From Clostridiales bacterium (GTDB lineage Bacteria > Bacillota_A > Clostridia > Christensenellales > Aristaeellaceae), in contig JAIKWN010000118.1 of NCBI GenBank assembly GCA_024684665.1, positions 1 through 8,686 of the forward strand: a stretch of 8,686 nt of DNA, written 5' to 3'. Below are positions 1 through 7,037 of the stretch, in pieces. Within the stretch, counting starts at the first letter, position 1, and every line of letters begins with the position of its first letter. Both the position numbers and the translations under genes were made by a program. The notes below the pieces were generated by a model that did no database searches, had not been told where the DNA came from, and saw only the letters and a list, made by a program, of their open reading frames with translations.

Positions 1-1
1 G

Positions 2-1402
2 CGGGGACGAACGTCCCGGACTATGCGCCTTGCGGACGGGAGTTCCGGTTTTGCGTTCGGATGCCAGCCTGTGATCATTAAGTGGCCGAAAGTGATCCGC
101 GAAATGATGAACATTTATTCGCGCTATGTCACGACGGCGGACGGAACCAGCCCGATGAAGGAAGTCATTGTTCCTTCCTCTGATGGCAACATCTACTTCT
201 TTGATCTGGAGAGCCAGCAACCATCCCGCGATTCCATCATGGTAGGCATGTCGATGGATACGACGGCGAGCATCAGTCCGTACGGATACCCACTGCTTTA
301 CGTTGGCCAGACGAACAATAAGATGACCGTCTATTACAGTGAAAACAAGACGGAACTGAACGACAATCAGAGATCGACGAAGCAGAGCGTGGTTGGCGCC
401 ATCGGCCTCCGTATCTACAGCCTCATCGACCAGAGCCTCGCGGGTTTTGAATCCACGCTGAACGCTCAGGTGATATATCCGGGCAATGTGGCTCTTTACA
501 GTTCTCCTATTCTGGTAGTCGACCCGGATACCCACGAGAATACCGCGGTTTACGGCGCGAGCTCTGGCTTGGTTTATACGGTTTCAGATCAGGTTTCCTT
601 TGACATGGAGGGCAAGAGTATTTCCGTTTCACCGGTGGATACGACCTACGGCTATACTCTGAAATACAAAAGCGATCCGAAACAGGGCATCCGAGCGAGC
701 GCGGCGGTATATGGCGACTATGCGTTCATCGGAGATATGAACGGCGCGCTGCAGTGCATCGACATGAATACAATGAGCTGCGTCTGGATCCGGGATATGG
801 GCGAAAGCATCGTGGCATCCCCGGCGCTCGAGGTTGAGGACGATTCCCACGTTTGGCTCTATGTCGGTACCGTACTCAACAAAACGAAAAAGAGCCAGCC
901 CATCCACATGATGAAGCTGAACGCACTCACGGGTGAACTGGTTTGGGACCGCGCAACGGAACTGAAGGGAACTTTTGCATCCAAGTCTGCGAAGCAGGGC
1001 TTGTACGCCGGTGTGCAGGCGTCACCTCTTATTGGTGCAGGGGACATTGACGACCTCGTAATCTTCAATGTCAACCGGCTGCAGGTAGAGAAAAAACTGA
1101 CGAGCGCTATCGTGTTCGCGCTTGACAAAGAAACTGGGGAACCACAGTGGGAGCAGATCCTGGATGCGGAATCCGTTTCCTCACCGATCGCCATGTACCG
1201 CAGGGATACGGGAAAATCCTACCTGGTTCTGGGGGACGACAACGGAACGCTGAGGGTTATGGACGGGTACAACGGCGTTACGCTCGATTCGCTGGATCTG
1301 AGCGGCCCCATCCAGGCGAGCCCGGCAGCGTATGACAACCACGTCGTCGTTGGGACCACAAATGGAATGATCGTTTTTGCCGATCTAGAACTGAAGCCCT
1401 GA
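2..1402 (+). CDS. PQQ-like beta-propeller repeat protein, 5'-partial
   Basis: The reading frame is open from position 2, so the first ATG in view (23) is probably internal. The residues just after it (QPVIIKWP) look like an ordinary conserved segment, not a signal peptide, so the true start and any export signal lie outside the window. Counting from that Met, 459 residues are seen. They contain repeated beta-propeller strands with a recurring SP motif (YSSPILV 159-165, VASPAL 264-269, QASPLIG 332-338, SSPIAM 386-391, QASPAAY 431-437), each followed by a strand and a turn such as DMNGALQCID or DDNGTLRVMD. I count about seven or eight blades. TGE-W motifs (303-308, 371-376) are typical of PQQ-like repeats. 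Propellers of this type are usually extracytoplasmic binding or scaffold proteins. No catalytic residues are visible, so the ligand is unknown. The gene is followed by a terminator, so it appears to end its own transcription unit. Confidence 0.8.
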   Translation, partial: RGRTSRTMRLADGSSGFAFGCQPVIIKWPKVIREMMNIYSRYVTTADGTSPMKEVIVPSSDGNIYFFDLESQQPSRDSIMVGMSMDTTASISPYGYPLLYVGQTNNKMTVYYSENKTELNDNQRSTKQSVVGAIGLRIYSLIDQSLAGFESTLNAQVIYPGNVALYSSPILVVDPDTHENTAVYGASSGLVYTVSDQVSFDMEGKSISVSPVDTTYGYTLKYKSDPKQGIRASAAVYGDYAFIGDMNGALQCIDMNTMSCVWIRDMGESIVASPALEVEDDSHVWLYVGTVLNKTKKSQPIHMMKLNALTGELVWDRATELKGTFASKSAKQGLYAGVQASPLIGAGDIDDLVIFNVNRLQVEKKLTSAIVFALDKETGEPQWEQILDAESVSSPIAMYRRDTGKSYLVLGDDNGTLRVMDGYNGVTLDSLDLSGPIQASPAAYDNHVVVGTTNGMIVFADLELKP

Positions 1403-1410
1403 CAATTCCA

Positions 1411-1440
1411 GCGCCGCTGCCGTGGCAGCGGCGCGGTTTT
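1411..1440 (+). terminator. Intrinsic terminator after the beta-propeller gene
   Basis: A perfect GC-rich inverted repeat pairs 1411-1421 with 1424-1434 (GCGCCGCTGCC / GGCAGCGGCGC). That gives a 10-bp stem with a CGTG loop, followed by GG and four Ts at 1437-1440. It starts 8 nt after the stop codon. The stem is very strong but the T-tract is short, so some readthrough is possible. On the opposite strand there is no T-run, so it would act on + strand transcripts only. Confidence 0.75.
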
Positions 1441-1460
1441 CATGGATTCTACGGACATAA

Positions 1461-1467
1461 AGAGGTG
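1461..1467 (+). promoter_or_regulatory. Ribosome binding site that fixes the glpK start
   Basis: AGAGGTG lies 4 nt before the ATG at 1472. An earlier in-frame ATG at 1442 sits directly against the T-tract of the upstream terminator and has no Shine-Dalgarno sequence. It would add ten residues ([10 protein letters not shown]) not expected in glycerol kinases. The later ATG gives the usual family N-terminus, so I use 1472. Confidence 0.7.
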
Positions 1468-1471
1468 CGGC

Positions 1472-2974
1472 ATGCAGAACTATGTGATTGCACTCGATCA
1501 GGGGACCACAAGCTCCCGCGCGGTAATCTTCGACGATAAAGCCCGGATTGTCGCGATGAAAAGCTATGAGTTCGAGCAGATTTATCCGAAAGCCGGATGG
1601 GTCGAGCATGATCCCGCGGCGATTCTGAATACGCAGACAGACGCACTGCGGGAAGTCGTGGCACTTTCGGGTATCCCGGTGGAGCGCATCGCTGCCGTAG
1701 GAATTACGAATCAGCGCGAAACGACGTTGCTTTGGGACCGTCGGACGGGGCAGCCCGTATACAACGCCATCGTGTGGCAATGCCGCAGAACCGCGCCTAT
1801 TGTACAGAGACTTCGGGAAGAAGGGCTCGAAAAGCACATCCGTGAAGCGACCGGACTTGTTCCGGACGCCTATTTTTCCGGTACGAAACTTGCCTGGCTT
1901 CTTGACAACCTGAATCTGAGAGAGCGCGCCGAAAGAGGAGAGCTGTGCTTCGGCACTGTGGACAGCTGGCTCGCATGGAACCTCGTGGAAGGCCATCCTC
2001 ACGTGACGGATGCGACGAACGCGGCAAGGACGATGCTCTATGACATCCGCACGAACGAATGGGACGACGAGCTTCTGCGCGCACTCGACATTCCCCGGGC
2101 GCTTCTCCCCCGCGTAGTTGACACCTCCGGGGTCATTGGGATGCTGGAGCCTGAGATTCTCGGACGGCGCATCCCGGTTGCTGCGCTGGCCGGGGATCAG
2201 CACAGTGCGCTGTTCGGACAGGGATGCTTCACACCTGGTATGATGAAAAATACCTACGGGACGGGCTGTTTCCTGCTGCAGAACACCGGCGAGACAAAAG
2301 CGGAAAGCAAAAACGGTCTTGTATCCACGATTGCCTGGCGACTCTCCGGAAAAACCACTTATGCGCTGGAGGGAAGCGTTTTCGTGGGAGGCGCGGTCGT
2401 GCAGTGGCTCCGCGATGAGATGGGGCTGATCCGCCGTGCCTCCGAAACGGAGAGCATTGCCCGTTCGGTGCGGGACGCTGGCGGCGTGTATATTGTTCCC
2501 ACCTTTACCGGGCTGGGCGCGCCTTATTGGGATATGTACAGCCGGGGCACGATCGTGGGACTTACGCGTGGCGCCGGAAGGGCGCATCTCGTGCGGGCTG
2601 CCCTCGAATCGATTGCCTATCAGTCCGCTGATCTGGTGCAGGCTATGGCGTCCGATTGCGGGCAGCGGCCGGGCGAGCTTCGGGTAGACGGAGGCGCTAG
2701 TGCAAATTCTTTCCTGATGCAGTTCCAGGCGGATATCCTGGGATGCGACGTCGTGCGGCCGGCGGTGATCGAGACGACAGCGCTCGGGGCCGCGATGTTT
2801 GCCGGCTTGGCGGTTGGCCTCTGGGGCAGCCGGAAAGAGCTTGACGACATCTGGAAGCGGGACCTCTGCTTCCATCAGCAGATGGACGAAGGAACCCGGG
2901 AGCGTTCGCTCCGCGGCTGGCATCGGGCGGTGGAGAGAAGCATGAATTGGATCGAAAAGGACGGAAACGAATGA
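1472..2974 (+). CDS. glpK: Glycerol kinase
   Basis: This cytoplasmic FGGY-family kinase phosphorylates glycerol with ATP to sn-glycerol 3-phosphate. The protein is 500 residues, the usual GlpK length. Visible hallmarks are the N-terminal phosphate-binding loop [10 protein letters not shown] (7-16), the glycerol-contact motif NQRETT (80-85), DAYFSGTK (132-139), AGDQ with the catalytic-base Asp at 242, NTYGTGCF (260-267), [11 protein letters not shown] (297-307) and the C-terminal ATP-site motif VDGGAS (405-410). The His phosphorylated by HPr in Bacillus and Enterococcus GlpK (about 230-232) aligns with Glu228 here, in [12 protein letters not shown], so PTS activation through that site is not expected. 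No glpF or glpD is in view. The stop overlaps the znuA start by an ATGA quartet, so glpK and the zinc transporter genes are probably co-translated. Only about 30 nt separate this start from the terminator hairpin upstream, and I see no promoter there. Assignment is secure. Confidence 0.96.
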   Translation: MQNYVIALDQGTTSSRAVIFDDKARIVAMKSYEFEQIYPKAGWVEHDPAAILNTQTDALREVVALSGIPVERIAAVGITNQRETTLLWDRRTGQPVYNAIVWQCRRTAPIVQRLREEGLEKHIREATGLVPDAYFSGTKLAWLLDNLNLRERAERGELCFGTVDSWLAWNLVEGHPHVTDATNAARTMLYDIRTNEWDDELLRALDIPRALLPRVVDTSGVIGMLEPEILGRRIPVAALAGDQHSALFGQGCFTPGMMKNTYGTGCFLLQNTGETKAESKNGLVSTIAWRLSGKTTYALEGSVFVGGAVVQWLRDEMGLIRRASETESIARSVRDAGGVYIVPTFTGLGAPYWDMYSRGTIVGLTRGAGRAHLVRAALESIAYQSADLVQAMASDCGQRPGELRVDGGASANSFLMQFQADILGCDVVRPAVIETTALGAAMFAGLAVGLWGSRKELDDIWKRDLCFHQQMDEGTRERSLRGWHRAVERSMNWIEKDGNE

Positions 2975-3846
2975 AACCGGTTATCCTGAAACGGATTATC
3001 CCTGTAACCCTCATAATGATGCTGTGCGCAGCCGCGGCGCTTTCGCAGTGCAGCATAGTGACTACGTTTTATCCGATGTACGTACTGACAGCGGCCGTTG
3101 CCGACTGTACAGAAGGCGTGACCGTTACGAATATGGCAAGCGAAGCAGCCGGATGCCTGCACGATTATGCCCTGGCTCCGAGGGATCTGGCTCTTCTGGA
3201 ACGGGCAGATGTTCTTGTCGCAAACGGCGGCGGAATGGAGCAGTTCCTGGATCGTGCGGCGGCCGTGCGACCGGATCTTCTGATTCTTGATGCTTCTGCC
3301 GGCATTGCAATGGAAGAAAGCTGGGAAGAAGGACTCCTGAACTCCCACGTATGGCTTTCGCCCCAGCTTGCGGCTGTTCAGATCCGGAATATTGCTGCCG
3401 GACTTTCATCGGCGGATCCGGAGCATGAAAAAGCGTATTCGCAGAATGCGGAAGCACTTTGCGCCCGGCTTGCCGCTTTAGATGATGAACTGAGGGAGAT
3501 GCTTCAACCCTGCCGGGAGAAGGAGATCATTACCTTTCACGAGGCCTTCAATTATTTTGCAACGGCATATGGGATCCGGGTCGCCGGCGTCATTGCTCAC
3601 GAGCCCGGAGAGAATCCATCAACCCGGGAAATCGCGGAAACCTGTGATCTCATTCGGACATCCGGGATCCGGGCGGTTTTTGCGGAACCGCAGTATCCTG
3701 CGCGGGCGGCTGAGACCATCGCGCGGGAGACTGGTGCGTCACTGTACCATCTCGACCCCTTTGTATCCGGGGATGGAACTTTTTCCGGATATGAAAGCGC
3801 CCTGCGGAAGAATGCAGAGGTGCTTTTGGAGGCGCTTGCTCCATGA
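2971..3846 (+). CDS. znuA: Zinc/manganese ABC transporter substrate-binding protein (ZnuA/AdcA/TroA family)
   Basis: This is the extracytoplasmic metal-capturing component of the ABC transporter encoded with the next two genes (cluster A-I binding protein). I use the ATG at 2971, which overlaps the glpK stop, with AAGGA 9 nt upstream; an upstream ATG at 2947 lies inside glpK and would put charged residues ahead of the signal peptide. Length is 291 aa. Residues 5-26 form a basic-hydrophobic signal peptide. The metal ligands expected for the family are all visible: His64 in GCLHDY, His126 in SHVWLSP, His190 in [10 protein letters not shown], and an acidic residue around Asp262 in HLDPF. Three His favour zinc over manganese. 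The His-rich loop of some zinc binders is absent. The lipobox is odd: Cys27 follows Leu-Ser-Gln, where Gly, Ala or Ser is expected before the Cys, and the mature fold (IVTTFYPMY) begins almost at once, with no linker. Either lipidation or signal peptidase I cleavage after ALS is conceivable. Confidence 0.9.
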   Translation: MKPVILKRIIPVTLIMMLCAAAALSQCSIVTTFYPMYVLTAAVADCTEGVTVTNMASEAAGCLHDYALAPRDLALLERADVLVANGGGMEQFLDRAAAVRPDLLILDASAGIAMEESWEEGLLNSHVWLSPQLAAVQIRNIAAGLSSADPEHEKAYSQNAEALCARLAALDDELREMLQPCREKEIITFHEAFNYFATAYGIRVAGVIAHEPGENPSTREIAETCDLIRTSGIRAVFAEPQYPARAAETIARETGASLYHLDPFVSGDGTFSGYESALRKNAEVLLEALAP

Positions 3847-4616
3847 ACCGCGGACAGACGATCCCGAAAAAAGTCGGGCACGATCACGGATGCAGACTCT
3901 GCCGCATTGAGGTGGAACACCTCTCGGTCGTGAGGGAGGGGCAGACGCTGCTTTCGGACGTAAATCTGCATGTGCACTGCGGGGAGCTTACTGCGCTCAT
4001 CGGTACGAATGGTGCGGGTAAGACTACCCTTTTGCGTGCGCTTTTGGGCCAAATGGAGCATGACGGAACGGTCAGGCATCTTTCAGCGACGGGTCTTCCT
4101 GCAGCGGACGTGCGTACGGGGTATGTACCCCAGAGCCTGGATTTTGACCGCAGCACTCCCGTCACGGTGACGGACTTCCTTTCTGCCTGCATGAAAAAGA
4201 GCGCTGTGTTCCTGGGAATAGGGCGCAAAACCAGGGAGCGCGTTGTTGCAGCTCTGGCAAGGACGAACTGTGAGGCGCTGGCGCAGCGGCCTCTGGGTGT
4301 TCTTTCGGGAGGAGAACTGCAGCGCGTCCTTCTGGCCTTGGCACTGACACCACAGCCGGATCTTCTGATTCTGGACGAACCGGTTTCCGGCGTGGACGAA
4401 AACGGACTGGAGGATTTCTACCAGACTGTTGCGGATCTCAGAAAGAAGAACCATATGGCGATCCTTCTTGTGACGCATGATCTGGACGTGGTGCGCCGCT
4501 ATGCGGATCGAGTGATCCTGATGCAGGGGAGTGTGCTGGCTGAGGGGACACCGGACGCGGTTTTTGCTTCTCCAGAATTCGAACGTGTCTTTTACGCGAG
4601 GGGAGGGAGGGCATGA
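3843..4616 (+). CDS. znuC: Zinc ABC transporter ATP-binding protein
   Basis: This is the cytoplasmic ATPase that powers metal import through ZnuB. The protein is 257 residues with the complete ABC set: Walker A GTNGAGKTT (54-62), Q-loop Gln97 in YVPQS, signature LSGGELQR (154-161), Walker B LLILDEP (174-180), D-loop Asp185 and switch His212 in VTHD. The start overlaps the znuA stop (ATGA) and has GGAGG 10 nt upstream. Between Met1 and the ABC core there is an unusual roughly 20-residue extension containing His13-x-His15-x-Cys17-x-x-Cys20. A second cluster, His43-x-His45-Cys46, comes shortly before Walker A. From memory, related clostridial ZnuC proteins carry Cys-rich N-termini too, so this may be a lineage feature that binds zinc. 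That role is inference. The ATPase assignment is secure, and zinc over manganese rests on the binding-protein ligands. Confidence 0.94.
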   Translation: MNRGQTIPKKVGHDHGCRLCRIEVEHLSVVREGQTLLSDVNLHVHCGELTALIGTNGAGKTTLLRALLGQMEHDGTVRHLSATGLPAADVRTGYVPQSLDFDRSTPVTVTDFLSACMKKSAVFLGIGRKTRERVVAALARTNCEALAQRPLGVLSGGELQRVLLALALTPQPDLLILDEPVSGVDENGLEDFYQTVADLRKKNHMAILLVTHDLDVVRRYADRVILMQGSVLAEGTPDAVFASPEFERVFYARGGRA

Positions 4617-5452
4617 TGTCGCTTTCTCTTTGGCTTGCGCAGAACTTTCCAGCACTTTTCGGCTGGCTGGGATATGGTTTTATGCGCAACGCATTTCTCG
4701 CAATTCTCATCATTTCCCCACTGTTCGGAATGCTGGGCACGATGGCGGTGGACAACCGTATGGCTTTTTTTTCTGATGCGCTGGGACACAGTGCGCTGAC
4801 CGGTGTGGCTATCGGAGTGCTGCTGGGCGCGAAGAATCAGATGATTCCCATGCTGCTCTTTGGCCTTGCCTGGGCGGCGCTCATCACGTTTGTGAAGCAT
4901 CACTCTCGGATGAGCGCGGATACGATCATCAGCGTCTTTTCCTCCGCTTCTATCGCGCTGGGGCTGGTGATCCTTTCCCGGGGCGCGTCTTTTGCCCGGT
5001 ATTCCTCACTTCTCGTGGGGGATGTGCTTGCGCTGACGCCAGAGGATCTTCCCTGGCTGTTTGCGGCGCTTGCGGTGACGCTGCTTGCGTGGATTTTTCT
5101 TTTCAATCCGCTCCTGGTTACAAGCGTGAACGCGCCGCTGGCGAACAGCCGCGGCATTCCAGCCCGGCTGACGGAATACGCTTTCTCCGCCCTGGTGGCA
5201 CTTGCTGTCATGGTGTCCATCCGCTGGATCGGGGTTCTCCTGATTAACAGCCTCCTCATCCTTCCGGCGGCGGCGGCCCGGAATCTCGCGAAAAACGCCC
5301 GGCATTACGTGCTGCTGTCCGTGCTCTTCGCCACTCTATGCGGTGCGGTGGGCCTGATTCTTTCGTATTATCTGGATACTTCGGCGGGTGCGTCTGTCGT
5401 GCTGCTTCTGACGGCGGTCTATTTCGTCACCCTGCCTTTCCGAAGAAGGTGA
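4613..5452 (+). CDS. znuB: Zinc ABC transporter permease (ABC-3 family)
   Basis: This is the integral membrane subunit forming the metal channel with ZnuA and ZnuC. The 279-residue protein is strongly hydrophobic, with about seven to nine predicted helices (roughly 27-43, 58-72, 77-94, 106-122, 146-164, 188-203, 205-221, 232-251, 258-275). Family motifs are SDALGHSALTGVAIG (54-68), GDVLALT (136-142), the cytoplasmic segment INSLLILPAAAARNLA (211-226) and the C-terminal LDTSAGASVVLL (254-265). The start overlaps the znuC stop; ATG codons at 4613 and 4616 are adjacent and either could be used. A purine-rich GGGGAGGGAGG stretch lies just before. No Zur/Fur-type regulator follows, unlike many zinc uptake operons. 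Confidence 0.93.
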   Translation: MMSLSLWLAQNFPALFGWLGYGFMRNAFLAILIISPLFGMLGTMAVDNRMAFFSDALGHSALTGVAIGVLLGAKNQMIPMLLFGLAWAALITFVKHHSRMSADTIISVFSSASIALGLVILSRGASFARYSSLLVGDVLALTPEDLPWLFAALAVTLLAWIFLFNPLLVTSVNAPLANSRGIPARLTEYAFSALVALAVMVSIRWIGVLLINSLLILPAAAARNLAKNARHYVLLSVLFATLCGAVGLILSYYLDTSAGASVVLLLTAVYFVTLPFRRR

Positions 5453-5453
5453 T
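5443..5453 (+). promoter_or_regulatory. Strong ribosome binding site fixing the DUF5685-type gene start
   Basis: AAGAAGGTGAT is nearly complementary to the 16S rRNA 3' end and lies 4 nt before the ATG at 5458. It contains the znuB stop codon (TGA, 5450-5452). The frame is open upstream to 5338, but that part lies inside znuB and has no such site, so translation should begin at 5458. Confidence 0.75.
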
Positions 5454-5457
5454 CTTT

Positions 5458-6306
5458 ATGCTGGGTCATATGCTGTTTCGCAAGGAAGAACTCCGGTTCC
5501 GTGAGTACGACCGGTACCGGGCGTTTTACTGCGGTCTATGCCACGCGCTCTCGGTCCGCTGCGGACCTGCTGCCCGTTTTGCGCTCAGCTATGAAATGAC
5601 ATTCCTGTATATACTGCTCAACTCGCTCTACGACGATCCGGAGAGAACGGAAAGGCGACGCTGCGCCCTGCATCCTCTCGGGAAGCACGCGGAGATCGAC
5701 GGCGAAGCCGCCGGATACTGCGCGGACCTTTCAGCACTGGTCGCCTATTATGACCTGCTGGACGGCTGGGAGGACGACCGACGAGCGGACCGGCTGGCGG
5801 AAAGTCGCCTGATCAAAGGCGCGGCCATGCGTGCGGGTGAACTCCTTCCGCGACAGAAGAAAGCCGTAGAGGACTACATTCGTGAGCTGCACGCGGCGGA
5901 AGAGCGGAAAGAAACGAACCTGGACTGTACAGCGAACCTTGCGGGACAGATGCTTTCGGAGCTCTACGTTTGGCGGGAGGACGTTTACGAGGCGGATCTC
6001 AGGCAGCTGGGGTTCGCGGTTGGGAAGTTTGTTTCCCTGGCAGACAGTTACGAGGATCTGGAAAAAGACGAGAAAAAAGGCGGATACAACCCGCTTCTTG
6101 CGATCAGGGATCGGGAGGATTTCGCAAAGGAAACCGAGGAGATGCTTTCGGCCGTCCTGGCGCCGGGAGCGGAGGCCTTCGAGCGGTTGCCTCTGGTAGA
6201 TGATGTGGAGATCCTGCGGAACATCCTGTACTCGGGGATTTGGCAGCGTGTGGAGCGTGCGACCCGCAGGCGAGAGAAAGGCGAGGACAATGCGAGATCC
6301 GTATGA
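5458..6306 (+). CDS. DUF5685-type helical protein with CxxCH motif, function unknown
   Basis: I recognise this from memory as the clostridial family annotated DUF5685, whose members begin with a similar MxGYxxPxKxELRxREY...YCGLC pattern; there is no described function. The protein is 282 residues, soluble and predicted mostly helical. Visible features are Cys25-x-x-Cys28-His29 near the N-terminus, Cys69-x-x-His72 with His77, and single Cys at 35, 88 and 157, a possible metal or redox site. Two Asp-rich motifs, DGWEDD (102-107) and DSYEDLEKD (196-204), the second followed by GGYNP (208-212), resemble the diphosphate/Mg-binding DxxxD motifs of the squalene/phytoene synthase fold. That resemblance is my inference. 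The gene follows znuB by 5 nt and overlaps the J-protein gene by 17 nt, so the two products are probably made together and may interact. Confidence 0.75.
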   Translation: MLGHMLFRKEELRFREYDRYRAFYCGLCHALSVRCGPAARFALSYEMTFLYILLNSLYDDPERTERRRCALHPLGKHAEIDGEAAGYCADLSALVAYYDLLDGWEDDRRADRLAESRLIKGAAMRAGELLPRQKKAVEDYIRELHAAEERKETNLDCTANLAGQMLSELYVWREDVYEADLRQLGFAVGKFVSLADSYEDLEKDEKKGGYNPLLAIRDREDFAKETEEMLSAVLAPGAEAFERLPLVDDVEILRNILYSGIWQRVERATRRREKGEDNARSV

Positions 6307-7015
6307 AGTGCTGGGCGTCTCCCGGGACGCGACGGACGAAGAAATCAAAAAGGCGTACCGCAGCCTCTGTAAAAAATACCATCCGGACCTGCACGCTGGG
6401 CAGCCGGACGAAAAGCAGGCGGAAGAGCGCTTTGTCGAGGTGCAGCAGGCGTATCAGCGCGTCATGGATATCCGGCAGGGCAAGATTCGAGAAGATGGGA
6501 GCTCGTCGGCGGGAGGCGCCGGGGGAAATCCGTACGGCGATCCCTTTGGCGACATGTTCTGGGGCGGAGGATTCGGGTACGGGCCGGGTTATGGCGGCTT
6601 TGACTACGGAAGGCAGGCGCAGGAGGACAGTTCTCCACGCATGCGGGCCGCGAAGGTTTACATTGACGCGCATCGGTTTGCTGAGGCAGTGCACGCGCTG
6701 GATGAGGTTCCCTATGCGGAACGGACTGCGCGCTGGTATTTTCTGAATGGACTGGCGCAGAACGGGCTGGGCAATGTTGCGCAGGCCATTGAATACGCGC
6801 GTTATGCCTGCCGTATGGAGCCGAATAACATCCAGTACCAGCAATTGCTCTCCCAGCTGCAGAGCAGTGGTGTCCGGTACGGTACCCGTGGATATCCATA
6901 CGGCCGTCCCTCCGCGGGGATGCCGAACCCCTGTGTGACCTCCATTGCGGCAAGTCTCTGCTGCTCTTGCTTGGGCGGCGGTGGGCTCTGTTTCTATCCG
7001 ATTCTCTGCTGCTGA
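6290..7015 (+). CDS. J-domain protein with TPR-like region and Cys-rich tail
   Basis: This is a probable DnaK/Hsp70 co-chaperone. The start at 6290 gives the normal J-domain opening ([10 protein letters not shown]) and is preceded by AAAGG and GAGG; earlier in-frame ATGs lie deep in the previous gene. The 241-residue protein contains a J domain at 1-64 with the essential HPD at 31-33; a Gly/Phe/Tyr-rich linker at 72-108; an alpha-helical, TPR-like region at about 115-190 ([20 protein letters not shown], then [19 protein letters not shown]); and a tail, 214-241, with seven cysteines (215, 224, 225, 227, 234, 240, 241) among hydrophobic and Gly residues. It lacks the CxxCxGxG zinc fingers and substrate-binding domains of DnaJ, so it is a specialised J protein, not the general DnaJ. 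The start lies inside the end of the DUF5685-type gene, and that protein is its likely partner. The tail could bind metal, form disulfides or anchor the protein. Its role is unknown. Confidence 0.85.
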   Translation: MRDPYEVLGVSRDATDEEIKKAYRSLCKKYHPDLHAGQPDEKQAEERFVEVQQAYQRVMDIRQGKIREDGSSSAGGAGGNPYGDPFGDMFWGGGFGYGPGYGGFDYGRQAQEDSSPRMRAAKVYIDAHRFAEAVHALDEVPYAERTARWYFLNGLAQNGLGNVAQAIEYARYACRMEPNNIQYQQLLSQLQSSGVRYGTRGYPYGRPSAGMPNPCVTSIAASLCCSCLGGGGLCFYPILCC

Positions 7016-7037
7016 GTCCCAGAGGGTGTGAGCCAAA

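Noticed and set aside
1442..1471. Upstream in-frame start for glpK
   Set aside because: It abuts the terminator T-tract, has no Shine-Dalgarno sequence, and adds residues not expected in the family.
1385..2923. 512-residue open frame on the minus strand opposite glpK
   Set aside because: It lies antisense to a secure glpK, has no recognisable motifs and a low-complexity Arg/Pro/His-rich translation typical of shadow frames in GC-rich genes.
2977..3012. Repeated GGTTATCC / GGATTATCC and GGTTA...TAACC near the znuA start, considered as a Zur operator
   Set aside because: They lie in the znuA signal-peptide coding region, do not form the long AT-rich palindrome expected of Firmicutes Zur sites, and no promoter accompanies them.
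5338..5457. Upstream extension of the DUF5685-type frame into znuB
   Set aside because: The znuB frame here encodes the conserved C-terminal membrane segments, and the strong ribosome binding site at 5443-5453 selects the start at 5458.
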